Counted from the stretch's first letter, positions 32,903-45,352 are shown. The stretch is DNA of 64,000 nucleotides from Rhabdornis inornatus (GCA_013397075.1 VWZS01000910.1:3851-67850), one strand, 5' to 3'. A program made the numbers and translations. Notes: generated by a model not told the origin, from the sequence alone.

Positions 32903-35099
32903 CTTGATCTTGGCCTCAGGTATTGGTTTGTAAAGTGCACAAGATACAACCACAGTACACTCCAGGTGTGAAAACCACTCTGTGCTGAGCCCCCTTTGCC
33001 TGCTTTGGGTAATGTCCTTCAGCCCCACAGAGCAGTGGGGGCTCTGCCAGGCCCCGGGGAGTTAGAGGGCTTTGTGGAGAGAAGTTAGGTCATCCTGTGG
33101 ATCCTGGACGGTCCCACCACCACCGGGAAGGATCTGTCCTCAGGAAGAGGTACAGGAAAAGTCTGGATAACACAGGTTCCACAGGTAAAGCAATGATTGC
33201 AGCAGGCAGCCCACCAAGCCTGAGTGGCACAGAGCATCTTCCCACACTTGCCTGGGACGGTCCCTGTCCCTGCAGAGGAGTCAGCAGTCACCCACAGCTC
33301 CACAGGGACAGTGACGAGGGGCAGACAGACACAGCAGCCCAGGGAGGATGTGGGCTGTGTTATGCCTGCAGTGTTGTATCAATCACTTCAAAAGGAGGCC
33401 AAATTCTCCTTTTGGCAAAGTCACCTCTGCAGTGAGGTAGAGAGAAAGGCAAGGGACAGCGGTTCCCCTTTCTCCTGCTCCAACAGCTGCTGGGTGCCAA
33501 GGTGGCAAGAGGAAGTCTCCCTACCACCTCCTGGTGCACTGGCACAGATGCTGAGATACAGGAAAAGGCAAGAGAAAAGCTGCTGCCTTTAAAAACCTCA
33601 TTACCACTGACAGTCACAGCGGTGCCTGACTCCATGTCTGCAAAAAAGCAGAGAGGGCAGCTTTGTGTGTTAATCACATATGGATCATGTTTGAGTAAGG
33701 CAAATTACATTTATCTGGCAAATACATTTATTTGTATGTCTTTTTAACCATTTTTTACTAGAATCCTTTGTCGCATTTCAAGTTGATTGCCGGTTTTCCC
33801 CAAATGTTTCTGCTGAGCACACAAGCACTTTCTAAAATCACTCCTCCCAACCATATGTTAAATGTTCTCGCAGGTAGTTTCTAGTTTCCCTGAACACAGC
33901 CAGTTTGCTAACAGTAAAAGGAAGCTGAGATTCCTTCCTACAAATAGAGCTTGAGAAAGTTATTTCATCGATCACTCTTCAAATATAAACTGAACAGACT
34001 TGCTTGAAAACCTGTTATCCAATATTTTCCCCATTGTAGCATTAAGAAAATATGCATTTTCTTCTTGCTCATCTCTTTCTTACCTAAGAAACCCAAGTTG
34101 ACAAGTTCTGATGCTCCTTGCTTTTTCCAGAGGATGTCCTAGTGCATTAAATGTCTCTCATCCAACAGGTAATTTCCTTAGTGAAGAAAAAAACCTGTCT
34201 TCAGCAGGTCCCTCAAGCATCAGAGCTATTTTGCCTAAACCCACCAAGACTTCTGATCTGATTTATTCCTCTTGGGATTCTGCTCTCACATGGCACCACA
34301 GAATCTAATTATCTATGTGGAAAGACAAGTGGGGTCTTTTAGGAGGTCTTTACATGAAGTAGATAAAATAGTCGCCAGCTCCGCTCAACCAGTCTGAGGT
34401 TTGTGAGGCTCAATGCATTTCCCTCTGCACTGGTAGAAATATGGGTGGTACATCCATGCTGCTGTGTTTCTTTACAGATTGAATTTTCCTATCTACAAAA
34501 CACCAAAATAAACAAGCCTAAGGGTTTTGACCTTTGAATTAAAATGAGCCTGGGACATCCTGAAAATCTTACTGAAAGCATCTGGTGTTTTAAAGGATCT
34601 AATTAAATTTGTCAGCAGATATAGGATCAGCATTTTCACAGTTTAAAGGGTCAAAGAAGAATGTTAGAATCACCAAACAAATGATTAATTAGATTCCAAA
34701 AAAATGTCAGGGCTAGCAGAGACAAGCAGGACTGAGAGGTGGCTTGGGACTGGCACAGCATGAGAGTCCAGCCCCACTGAAATGCTGCTGGTGAGGGAGT
34801 GAGCTGTCTTAGGCACCACTGTTAGACCAGAGCTCCCACATTCAGTCTGGAGTGTCAGAGCCAGGGCAGGGTGGTAAATCTGTGCTGCGCTCAGCAGAAG
34901 CCCGATCCTCAGTTTGCTGGGGGTGGCTGCCTGCTCCTGGCAGCACCTTCAGGGCTCATCTCTCCAGCACTGGCTTTTTCCATCTTCAGCCCCCAGCCAC
35001 AAGCCTGGGGAGGCACACGAGGAGTAGGTGGTGGGGCCATCCCAGGTACATGCAGCTCTCAAGGTGCTTAGCCCTGGGGGTAGGTCACAGAGAAGCCAC

Positions 35100-35250
35100 T
35101 GCATGTGTGTGCACGTGCACGTGTGCTGGTATGTGTGTCTGGGAATGGTTGTGTACATATCTCCGCACAAAGGCACATGTATGTGTGTGCATGCAGCTAT
35201 GCACGTGTGAGAATGGACAGGGAAATGTCTGTGTGTCCGTGTGTCTTTGT
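35100..35250 (+). repeat. Imperfect TG-rich region
   Basis: Interrupted GTGTGTGCACGTG-type runs, the remains of a (TG)n microsatellite. The alternating purine-pyrimidine composition is noted, with no further function. Confidence 0.7.
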
Positions 35251-37337
35251 CAGGAGCAGATTAAAGGGTTAGGTCACGTGGCAGCCACTGCTGGATGGAC
35301 TCTACCTGGGATTTGGGTTCTTAGAGTTAATAGGATCGCTGGAGCTCAAGACCATCATCCCATCAAGATAAATGTCTCTAGTGCCCACTTTCAAGCAATC
35401 CGAATTCAATTAGGCTAATTGGAAAACAAGAAGGATTGCATTAATATAGCCTTACAGCATGAACCTCTCCTCCCTCCCTCTGAGCATGGCGAACCTAAAT
35501 GCCACTGCCCTCACACCCAGCCCGTGGTGCTCCCACCAGAAAAGGCTGCCTGGCTCCCAGAGCCTATTCCATTCCCACAGCCCGGACAGACAGCAGGACA
35601 GCAAGACCTCTGTGCAATTCCTGGGTGCCAGACAAGACCCTGGGAAGTGGAGAAAACACAGCTGATTCTCCTGAGCAGATCAAGCAAAGTCTCAGCAGAA
35701 AAACAAGGAAGGTGCAAGCAATGCAGTGATAGGAGGAGACAGCAGCTTCCTCATGAGTTATGCTTTCAAGGTGCTGAAACTGCACCCTTAGGAATTTTTG
35801 GGGAGGAAAAAAAAACAACCTTTTTTTTTGTTGTTTTTAACAATCTACTGGATGATACAGAGCATGCAAACTGCAGGAGGCTACAGGTTCCCTCTAGGTG
35901 AATATTTCTTCCTTTTCCTTGCTTCCTTCCTATTGATTTGCAGTCTGACGTTGGAAGCCCTCTTTATCTTTCAGGGTGGTCCTCCCTGCTGCACATCTTT
36001 GTTCTGGAGAGTGATGTCTCTCCTGCAGTATGACTTCAGCTTCAAATCTCTGCTCTGCAGGGCAGTAATTATTTCACCTGGATACAGAGAAAAGGCAGGA
36101 GAAAAGCAAGGAGGAACCTGTGGCATTTTATGATGCTGATTTCATTGTGTGAAACCATGTCCCATGCAACGTCTCAACAGCAACTACAGGATGAAAACAA
36201 CTTCCCTTTAGTCTTCACTATACGTGTATAGGAAGGAGGTACAGCAGGCAGCACTTTACAGACTGTCCATCATGAGAACTTTTGTTACTTTTCAAGCATA
36301 ACTTCTGCAGTAATTTTAATAATGCATTGCAAAAGAATAAAAAAGGTGATGGGATAGGGGTATCCCTTGGAAAGGCAAGTAACAAACCCTGCCTGTTTCA
36401 TCCCCTAATGAATACTCTCAAATTCGATGCTGGTTTCCCCCATAAGTTTCCAAAGGTCAATGGTCTTTGCAAAGCTGTGATGTACCACAGGATCTGTTTC
36501 TGAGGCTTCATACTAATACAATGCATATCCTAGAGGGCTGCAAGAGATTCGACTGACAGCCAGGACATCAGACCCAAAGAGAAATGTTCAGTTACCGTTC
36601 TTTGCCTATCTAAACCTTCTGTGTAATCAGAGGAACCATTAGACTTCTTCCCTCCCTGAAGCGCTGTAATGCCTCATGCATGTCACACAGTCTGTGCCTG
36701 AAGCATGGCGAGAGAGAAATGAGAGGTCTAGACCTGGAAGAATCAAAGCTCTCTCTGCTCTGCTCCAGGGTTATGGGTTTTTTTCCAGAAATTTTTTCAA
36801 ATTGGGATCAAGGGAGTGGCTTCCTCTTTCAACAATTCCACTTGCTTGCAAGAAGGATGCTACAGTGACAAATGTAACTCCGTATGGAAAATACAAGTGG
36901 AGTATTCTACTGCTGAAGAAAGAGGAGGCATCTCTGTCAGGAAGGTCTCTTGTGTCCTGTGTGGGACTCAAGCACCCTACCTCAGAGCTGGAAGGCTTTT
37001 TTGCTGCCATCATATTGTGATTAACAGCAAAAAAATCGAGTATTGACCCTGTAACTGGCAACTTTGACAGGTACCTCAAAACCAGCATCTCTGCCGGGAT
37101 CCAATGTCCTTTATGGCACTGGCTAAAGGGTTTTTGTTCCTCCGTCTCACATTCCTATCTTTCTTAGCTACAACAAGCAAAACTGATTCCCATTTTTGCC
37201 CAGGACTTCTGGAGGGACAGGTGTGTTTTGTGCTGGTTTTGAGTGCTGTAAACCCCCAGCTTCAAATTAGAAGAAATTAGGGACATTGCACAGTTCATTC
37301 ATCTTCACTAATAGAGTTCCTACGAAACACACATGTA

Positions 37338-37401
37338 GATTAAAGGAACACAATGGCCCCTGGCTGATTGCTTTGAGTACCCTCCAATGTCCCTACAATG
37401 G
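37338..37401 (+). promoter_or_regulatory. Candidate OTX/SOX site cluster upstream of RAX
   Basis: AGATTA (37338-37343, OTX-like) is followed by ACACAATGG (37348-37356, SOX2-type), with a second ACAATGG at 37395-37401. The cluster is about 1.7 kb before the RAX start. A conserved element about 2 kb upstream of Rax with OTX2 and SOX2 sites is known in vertebrates. Equivalence is inferred from position and motifs only. Confidence 0.4.
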
Positions 37402-39094
37402 TATTGACTGGCTTTTCATAGCGTCCACAAAAGCCACACTAACCTTTTCTTTTCTCTTCTGTTGGCTTCTTCCCTCTGTGCAAATGGATGTCTGAGTTCT
37501 TTCGGCCTCAAACCACCCCCCAAGCAGTCAGTGAAGGCAAACCTCACCTGGAGCTAGGAAAAATCGTGTAGTCCTACAAGAAATCAATTTTGGGACATCA
37601 GAACATAAACCTGCAAAAGGTATGGACACTGGCAGAAGCAAGTACTGCCAATCTTTGAAGTGATTCCTCTGAAAAAATAGACATGATATGAAGTCTGTTG
37701 GGGCAGATTTATTGAGAGAGGTCATACTTCTTAGACTAGCTAATATGTCTGGAAGAACTAGCAGCAACTGCGGTGTTTTTCTTTCACATACACTCTCCTC
37801 AGGCTTCAAATAGAAGCATCTTCAAAGTTAAGTGTAGACTGAAAACCACTCTGGATGTTACTGGGTTTGTCATGTAAACAAGCTGGGACAAAAGGTAGCT
37901 GGTGCCTCAGAGGAACTGGGAAGTACTACTGTGAAAAGTGATAAAATGACAGAAAGACAAAATCAGGAAAAAAGATCGATGCAGGAGACGTAATGCTATT
38001 ACATGGTTGGTCCTGTGGCGGGTCCGCATTTTCCACGAAGCCAAGTAAATTGTGTGGGATTTGGCTCCCTGCCTCACATCCAAAAACATTTTGTGCGGCC
38101 CCATGAAGTCATGCCCTGCCTGCTACCCCCCCACCAGCCCCACTGGCACTGTGGAGTACAGGGTCACAGAATCAGCTCTTCTCACAGGCTTTGTCCTACA
38201 GTAACATATTGGAAAACTTCCTCGCGAATATTGCTTAGAGCTTCCTTGGGTTTGTGAAATCTGAAAGGCTGAACCCACCTCCTGCGTCTATCCTGTCCAG
38301 AAGCACCTGGTCAGTGAAATGCCTTTGGAGGTAATCGGGCGCAGGGCGAGTGTCCCGCAGAGCACCAGCGCAGCGGCGTTTACCCAGTGCCCCTGAGTCG
38401 GGCTGGGGCCGCGGATCGTCCCGCGGGGCAGCTTTCGAGCGGCCACCGGGAAACCGACGAACCTACAAACCGTCCGGGAGGTATCTCGGCTGTAGCTGGC
38501 GGGCAAGAGAAAAGCGGCGAGGCTCCGAGAGCCGCCGAACAGAGCGGGGCCGTGCCGGGGACCTGCTGTCCTCCGGCCCGGCACTCCCGGGATCGCCCCG
38601 CTGCCCGTCCCGTTCGCTGGGGCCCCTTTACCGCGCCCCCGGCAGCGGCTCCCGCGGCTCCCGCCGTCGCGTTCCTGTCCCCCCGTGCCCGGCGCGCCTC
38701 TCGCCGCCCGTCCCACCGCGGTTTCCGACAGTGCTGGCCCTGCCCCGGGGCTCCGACAGCGGCACTCGGCCCGGGTCAGCCGCCGGCTTCAGCGGGGGCC
38801 GCCTCGCCCCGCCTCGGGGGCTCCGGATGGCATCGCCCGGCGCCGTCTGAGGTTGGGGCCAGAGCCGGCGGGGAGGGGCGGGGCGGCCGGCGGGGGCCGA
38901 GGGATGCCCTGCCTCCCCCTCCATGCCGAAGAGGCGCAGGGGCCTCGCCTTCCCTCTCGCCTACCGCCCCCCGGCACTCCTCCCCCGCCCCAAGGAGGCC
39001 AGCCCGCCCGGCGACACCGTGCCAGACTTGCCCGCGCCGCCCGGAGGCCGGGTGAGCCCGCAGCGCCGCGGCGGAGCCCCGGGCCGGCCGCCTC

Positions 39095-39362
39095 ATGCAC
39101 CCGCCAGGCGCCCCGCTCGCCATGGCCGAGGGTGCCTTCTCGCTGGCCGCCCCGGCGGCGCGGAGCCCCGGGGGAAACCCGTCGAGGCTTCACAGTATCG
39201 AGGCTATCCTGGGGTTCACCAAGGAAGACGGGCTGCTGGGCGCCTTCCCGCCCGACGGCAGCGCCAAGGAGGCGGACCGGAGGGGGCCCCGGCATTGCCT
39301 GCCCAAGATGCCCGGAGAGACACCGACGACCGAGCCCCAGAGCCGCGCCGAGCGCTTCCAAG
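39095..39362 (+). CDS. RAX: RAX coding exon 1 (octapeptide)
   Basis: Encodes residues 1-89 plus one base. Donor CAAG|GTGAGC. Confidence 0.93.
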
Positions 39363-40738
39363 GTGAGCGCTGTGAACGAACGCCGGGTGCCGTGGGGCGG
39401 ACGGGTGGGCGCCGCTCCCCCACGCCCTCGGAAAAGCCCCGGGGGGAGATCCCGCCGGTGACCTCCCCCTGTCTTCCCCTCGCAGAGCCGTACTGTCCCG
39501 GCAGCACCAGCCCCGAGCTGCCCGCTGGCAGCAGCGGCGAGGGGAAGCCGTCGGAAGAGGAACAACCCAAGAAGAAACACCGGCGAAACCGCACCACCTT
39601 CACCACGTACCAGCTGCACGAGCTGGAGCGCGCCTTTGAGAAGTCCCACTACCCCGACGTGTACAGCCGCGAGGAGCTGGCCATGAAGGTCAATCTACCC
39701 GAAGTCCGCGTCCAGGTAACGCCCAACCCCGCTCCCCGCGATGGCCCGGCCCTGACTGCCCCCGGCGCCGGGAAGCCACACACGGCCCGGTCCGACGCGC
39801 TTCGGCGCAGCCCCGTCGTCGCGGCGGCCGCAGCAGCCCCGAAGAGGCGCGCGGGCCCGTGACCACAGCACGGCTCCGGCCACACTCGCGCCCCCCCCCC
39901 CACCACAGGACCGCTGGGCGCGGCTGCCGCACAGTCGCGGGCCTGCCTGACCGGCGGGACAGTGCGGGACTCGGGGCCGACCTGCGTCCGGCAGCCACGT
40001 CGTCGGTGCTGCTACCCTTTGGGTGGTGTGTCCCAGCCCGGGGCTGCTGAACCCTCTGTGTGGCAGGGCAGTGGCGGGTGGATGGGAGGGTCAGCTCCGC
40101 TGCGGGACTGTTATCCGTCGAGCGCAGGGCTGTGGGTCGTGGAGGAAAGCGCGAGTCCCCCAAATTCCCTTCTGCCCCAGCTCAGCAGGGCGTATTTCCC
40201 TCATTTTGTTTTGTGTGCACTGCTGCAGCCAGGAGCGAGCCTCTGTCCAGTGCCTCGGGCCTGGCTGATACAGCTCTGCTTGCAGGTTTGGTTTCAGAAC
40301 AGAAGGGCTAAGTGGAGGCGGCAAGAGAAACTGGAGGTGACCTCCATGAAGCTGCAGGACTCGCCCATCCTCTCATTCAACCGCTCGCCGCAGGCAACAC
40401 CCATGGGTCCTCTGAGCAGCAGCCTGCCCCTAGAGACGTGGCTCAGCCCGCCGGTGCCCAGCAGCACAGCCCTGCAGACCCTGCCTGGCTTAATGGCCTC
40501 GCCGCAGAGCCTGCCCGGCAGCTACACGCCACCGCCCTTTCTGAACTCTCCAGCAGTGACCCACGCGCTGCAGCCCCTGGGGGCCATGGGGCCACCGCCG
40601 CCTTATCAGTGTGGGGCCACCTTTGTGGACAAGTTCCCTTTGGATGAGGCAGACCCACGCAACACCAGCATTGCCGCCCTACGGCTGAAGGCCAAGGAGC
40701 ACATTCAGTCCATTGGCAAACCCTGGCAGACAATCTGA
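39095..40738 (+). CDS. RAX: RAX, retina and anterior neural fold homeobox (3 exons, 316 aa)
   Basis: RAX is the paired-like homeodomain transcription factor that specifies the eye field and, in the embryo, hypothalamus and retinal progenitors. Exons 39095-39362, 39486-39715 and 40286-40738 join in phase (951 nt). The octapeptide region RLHSIEAILGF is at 31-41. The homeodomain is at 121-180, with Q170 at homeodomain position 50 and WFQNRRAKWRR formed across the exon 2/3 junction. The OAR motif TSIAALRLKAKEHIQ is at 293-307, followed by SIGKPWQTI. The N-terminal octapeptide identifies RAX rather than the shorter paralogue RAX2. The start at 39095 matches the human two-methionine arrangement; M10 at 39122 has the stronger Kozak context and is an alternative. 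Confidence 0.97.
39486..39715 (+). CDS. RAX: RAX coding exon 2 (most of the homeodomain)
   Basis: Encodes residues 90-166: acidic SEEEQPKKKHRRN, then the homeodomain up to EVRVQ. Acceptor CCCTCGCAG; donor GTAACG. The break before VWFQN is the usual paired-class intron position. Confidence 0.97.
40286..40738 (+). CDS. RAX: RAX coding exon 3 (recognition helix, OAR)
   Basis: Encodes residues 167-316, with the recognition helix, a proline/serine-rich transactivation region and the OAR tail, ending at TGA. Acceptor GCTTGCAG. Confidence 0.97.
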   Translation, partial: VWFQNRRAKWRRQEKLEVTSMKLQDSPILSFNRSPQATPMGPLSSSLPLETWLSPPVPSSTALQTLPGLMASPQSLPGSYTPPPFLNSPAVTHALQPLGAMGPPPPYQCGATFVDKFPLDEADPRNTSIAALRLKAKEHIQSIGKPWQTI

Positions 40739-41008
40739 ACTCCCTCTCAGCACCTGGGAGTAAGCCATGGGGAAGGCGCATCCCAGAACACCCGAGGGGC
40801 ACCCTTGCCCTGCCTTGGCTGCGGTGGATGGCCAGGCACAGGAGGGCTGCCCCTTGCAACAGCCTTTCCCTTATGCCTTGACTTGCTTTTGTATTTTGTG
40901 GTCCTTTTAATTCCCTTTTCCACAGCCCCTGAAGAGTTAGGGGCCTGATCATAGCTTAGGAAAAACAATCTCTTTAGCTCTCCCTCCTTGGCTGGATGCT
41001 TTAGTTGC

Positions 41009-41014
41009 AATAAA
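41009..41014 (+). terminator. RAX: RAX polyadenylation signal
   Basis: AATAAA about 270 bp after the stop codon, in GCAATAAAAAC. Confidence 0.65.
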
Positions 41015-41019
41015 AACTA

Positions 41020-44000
41020 CAGTAGGGCAAAGAGCTATGTAAGGCTGGGAGCCCAGGACTGCTGTACCTGGGGAGGGGGTTCTGCTTTTGCACCATTAAA
41101 TGACACCATCTGCATGGAGGCTGTGCATCATGTTTCTGAACCCGAATGGGCATCTTGGGCTGGACCCTCCTCTCCATGTGATGCCCATAGGGGTGGGAGA
41201 TGCCTGGCTGTGGGCTCTTCTCTGTCTTCCTCCATCAGCAGAACCCTGCCCAAGCTGGCTGCGGCACTGGGGGCTGCAGCCCCATGATGGAGAATGTGCC
41301 CAGATGGGAGTGGGCACAGAGGGGCTGGAGCCCTGGCAGTCCTTGTGCCAGGCACACCACGCCTACAACTTCCCTTGTGCAGCAGTGCCAGGCTCAGGTG
41401 GGCTTTGCAGGCTGGAGTCACTGACAGTCCTTGCTGCCTCTGCAGAGAAGGGGAAGGCAGGGCCCACAGGGCTCCTGCCCCTTGCAGCCCAGCTGTCCAC
41501 AGGGAGAGACAGACAGTCTCTGGCTGGGCGCTGACACCTGTCTGGGGCCTGGAAGGCTCATCCTGCCCTCTTTGACTGCCCAGAACAGCCTCTGGAGGCT
41601 GGCAAAGAGCTGGGCCATGCCCGCTCCCCTGCCCACCCAGTGCCCATCGCCAGGCTGCCAAACTAAAACTGCGGCATCTTTACTTTTCATTATCTCTGTT
41701 ACTGCCTGTAATGGGGCTGAGAAGCTGTAATGAAACATCCCTTCTCTTCTGCTGGGCATGGGGTGCTCTACACACTCAGGAGATTGTGGCAATTAATGTT
41801 TCTCATTAGGGAAGAGAGAAGGATGCACAAGTGCCCTCATTGTGTCCTGGGGATGATTCAATGCAGACTGGGAGACCTCTCCTTTCACCATTTCCCACTC
41901 GTTGTGGCCAGACAAAGGCTGGCGTCTAATTATATTTTCACAATCTGTGCATATCTTTTAAGAGTCCTGTCAGAAACAAGTATGTCAGCTTTGTTCAGCT
42001 TCACTTCAGAGAGCTTTTTAACCTTAGATAGTGGTTTCTAAACATCCCTTCATAGCCTTCTCCATAGCAGCCCCCATCTATTGTATGGAGAGCTTCTCTT
42101 ACAGATAATAATAGGAATCCCTCTTGTTTTCAAACGTCTTTTCCTCTGTCCCCAGCCTCCCTGCAGATCCAACCTGCCTCCCTGGACCAGAGCACACAGT
42201 GTGTTCAGGACCCCCAACTTCCCTTCCCTGAGCTGTGCTGGTCCAAGGTATGCAGGGAAGCCAAGTGAGTGGTTCCCCTTGAATTTGGGGGGAATGAAGC
42301 CCTGCTGGGGGAGACCGTCCTGCTGGACTTGACAATTCTGCTGTGTGTGCATTTGTGGTGGTGCCCACTCTTCCCAGCACACATCTCTGCTTCCTTGGCA
42401 GAGAGAGGAAGTGCTGCCAGGAAAAGAACTGCCATTGCTGTCAGGACCAGGGAAATATTTTGCTAAAGTCTAGTGAGGACACCTGAGTAAAAGAGGAGAA
42501 CAAAAATCATGTTGCTTCAGGTTTTAGGTATTATTCTAGTGGTCCTTTCATAGGTGAGCTTTGCTTGCATCACCAGTGATGCTGGAGTTGCAAGAAGGCA
42601 TGGCTTTTCTGGTGGCTGCAAGAGAAGGATTTCTCTTGGTGTGCTTGAGAAGTACCTGCATAGCCTGGCTTGTGTCAGCAAGACACACAGGCTAATGAGT
42701 GCCTGCACAGGCTCTGCACACTCTTCTTTCTCAGGGTAGGAACAATCTCAATTGTCATTACTTGGCTGCAGTCCAGCTGTGGCTCTGAAGCTGAAAACGC
42801 TCCTGCAGGTGAGCACATTAAATTGCTGCCCTGAAGTTCTCAACTGTGTTTATTGCTCGCGGTTAATAAGCAACTCCCCAAGATTTCAGTAGTGCTTTCC
42901 CATATTTTGGCATTACTACCCTCACTTTCTTTTACTTACAGTTATTCTGTATCCTGTAAAGCCGTTGGAAAGGAGCCCTTGACTTCCTGATCAGTTGTCA
43001 CCAGTGCTGATGCTTGGTTACTTGAGATAGTCAAAGACTGGCCGTAGATAAAAGTGACAGGGCAGCGGAAGATACATACACCCGCTCACTTTTAGTAAGG
43101 TCCTGATCCAGCACCTGCAAACAAATAAAGAAACATTATGGCAAGCTATGGTGGTTGTTCTTTCATTGACATATTAAACTGATCTTTCTTATACCTTGTA
43201 CATGTGAACCCTGTAAGTGGATCAACTGTGTGCAGTCGCGTCCTTCAAGGAAAACTGTGAGTTTATTGCTAAAAATGAATATTTTACCAGCTACATGTAA
43301 GTGGGCAAATAAAGACACAGAGGCATATGTAAACACATCTTTCTTCTAGCCTGTCTAGTTTTCCATGTTCTTACACTTTCCTTCAAATTGTTCCATTCCA
43401 TTTTAAAAGCCCATTTGTTCATTTTGTCGTAAATATCTTCTCGTCCTTAATTGGGTGCTGAGTCTAATAATCCTGCCTCGGCTTGTTAACTGTACAATAC
43501 CAGTCAGAGTTAATGACCCATTAACGATTAATTCCTTAAACAGCATCTAATTGCTCACTGTAAAACCTTTTCTTAAAACTGGATTAAATCATCTAGATCC
43601 TTAACCACTTCTTTACTTGAACTTTGCTAAGGCTATTAGCACGGCCTTCTGAGTGGTCTGTTTCTTCTTTTGCTTAAACTGTATTAGCAAGAATTAGTAT
43701 TTTTAGCATACATACTTGACTTTGTTGCAACACCTGAAGTTATAAGGAAGAATAATACAGATGAAAGACTGCCAGGGAATGAATAATTATGAGGAAAATG
43801 CCATGATGGAATTTGTTCTCAAGAGTGTATTCTGGTCTCCCTTCCTCCTCCCTATCCCGGCTCAAAATCCTGTCTGTATTCAAGAAAACTAGGAGATACC
43901 TGAGCTCTTTAATTTTCACTTGAGGTTCAGCTCATCGGTTTCCCGGTGGATCAGGACTGTCTCTGTGTGCAGGAGGGACCCTCAATCCCTGCTGGATGGC

Positions 44001-44755
44001 TCAGAAGCTGTCATTCCCTCTGGAGCGGCAGGCTGGCGGCTGTGTGTGCTACTGCCATGGTAGCTCATGGCCCCTGTGACATGAAAACACACGTTGCTCA
44101 GCCATAGTTTGAATTTCTATTACTAGCTGCTGGGGTTGAGGGCAATTCTGCTCCCTTCCTACGTGCAAAAAGTTGAACCATTTTGTTTCATCTATCCTGG
44201 CTACATCTGACAGGCATTTCAATTATGGACGTTCAGTTTCTAACTATTGAAATAAGTAGCTATTCAAGAAGTTCATGGTTACATCTTTGCTTATCTCTAG
44301 GAATGTACTAGGAAGTCCAACAAACATTAATTCAAGGGGGTTCCCTTCAGCTACAGTGTTTCAGCTTCTCTCTTCTATGCAGTCAGTCGTCCTCCGTCGC
44401 TGTTACCAACCTTGGGACTTCCTTCAGCAGTTTATCAGCCACAGAGTACCCACCCGCAAAATGCTAACATGTGAGAAAATAGTGGAACAAAACAAAACAA
44501 ACAAAGCTCATTGGTCGTTAGACCAGGACGCTGATATTACCAGTTTCTCTGGTAGAATTAATACCGTGTCTCCTCACTGAGCACCTCTGTGTTCTGCCAA
44601 GGCATTATGTCAAAACTAGCTGACATTTGGCAGTCATTCCTGTGTCATATGACACTTCTGACCCACTCAGGTTGGGATTGTAGAGCCGGGCAGAGTGGTG
44701 CGACTGAGACACAGCGAACAGCTGCAGCCACGGAGCTCACCCTGTACCACAGCGC
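41020..44755. other. RAX-GRP intergenic region
   Basis: No coding exon was recognised. 41.1-42.5 kb is moderately GC-rich with overlapping open frames on both strands that show no family resemblance. 43.4-43.6 kb is AT-rich with many homeodomain-type TAAT words and is listed separately. Confidence 0.6.
43444..43600. promoter_or_regulatory. Homeodomain-site-rich candidate enhancer downstream of RAX
   Basis: Within about 150 bp there are TAATTG (43448), TAATCC (43468-43473), TAATGA (43511), ATTAACGATTAATT (around 43520-43533), TAATTG (43549) and GGATTA (43581-43586). TAATCC/GGATTA are OTX/CRX-type sites and TAATTG suits paired/LIM classes. Such density between developmental genes often marks conserved enhancers. 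This is inference without alignment. Confidence 0.35.
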
Positions 44756-44759
44756 ACTG

Positions 44760-45062
44760 GAGCGCTCCCCTCACGGCCGGGGCTCAGCCGGTCCCAGGGC
44801 TCACCGGAGCGCTCCCCTCACGGCAGGGGCTCAGCCGGTCCGGGCTCACCGGAGCGCTCCCCTCACGGCCGGGGCTCAGCCGGTCCCAGGGCTCACCGGA
44901 GCGCTCCCCTCACGGCAGGGGCTCAGCCGGTCCCAGCGCTCACCAGAGCACTCCCCTCACGGCGGGGCTCAGCCGGTCCCAGCGCTCACCAGAGCACTCC
45001 CCTCACGGCGGGGCTCAGCGGGTTCCACTGCTCACCGGAGCGCTCCCCTCACGGCCGGGCCG
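44760..45062. repeat. 45-47-bp GC-rich minisatellite, six and a half copies
   Basis: Units beginning GAGCGCTCCCCTCACGG (or GAGCACTCC...) start at 44760, 44807, 44852, 44899, 44946, 44992 and 45038. Each continues GGGCTCAGCCGGTCC...GCTCACC. Units differ by a few bases, unlike the perfect array at 7.3 kb. The repeated S/A/H/R-rich frames across it are artefacts of the repeat. Confidence 0.95.
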
Positions 45063-45346
45063 AGGGCGCCGCCTGCCGGAGGCGACGGGAGCGGGCGGTC
45101 GAGGCCCGTCCTGGGCCGAGTTCCGCTCCCGGCACAGCGGAGCTGCCGGCGGCGGGCCCGGGGCTGCGGGGACAGCATCATCTCCCGGGCACACACGGGG
45201 CACGGAGGCTTCCCAGCAGAGCGGCTCCAAGTGCAGCACAAGCCCTATCCTGGGGAAGGCATCGGCCCTTGCTACTGGCTTTTACACAGCGAATTTCGCT
45301 GCTTAACTCAAATAAAAGCATAAACTCCGTCTTTTTCTTGGTACTT

Positions 45347-45352
45347 TTTATT
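45347..45352 (-). terminator. GRP: GRP polyadenylation signal (minus strand)
   Basis: TTTATT on the plus strand, AATAAA on the minus strand, about 370 bp after the GRP stop codon. Confidence 0.65.

Larger units (their letters stand above)
32130..38290. other. CPLX4-RAX intergenic region
   Basis: No coding exon was recognised. It contains a pyrimidine-rich tract with a TCCTC repeat (32785-32902), TG/CA-rich sequence (35100-35260) and several open frames without family resemblance (34852-35418 and 35419-35901 plus). The last 3 kb lie immediately upstream of RAX and hold candidate regulatory sequence at 37338-37401. Confidence 0.6.
38300..40150. other. RAX: CpG island spanning the RAX promoter and exons 1-2
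   Basis: Very GC- and CpG-rich DNA begins near 38.3 kb and continues through exons 1 and 2. It creates many overlapping long open frames on both strands that are not genes. Large CpG islands over developmental homeobox genes are typical. Confidence 0.85.

Noticed and set aside
38288..39906. Many long overlapping open frames on both strands around RAX
   Set aside because: CpG-island composition suppresses stop codons; only the frame with octapeptide and homeodomain is supported.
41100..41792. Cluster of 90-177-residue frames on both strands downstream of RAX
   Set aside because: Moderately GC-rich non-coding sequence; frames overlap each other on both strands and none shows a domain.
44589..45323. 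203- and 244-residue serine/histidine-rich open frames
   Set aside because: Produced by the 45-47-bp minisatellite; no splice or start support.
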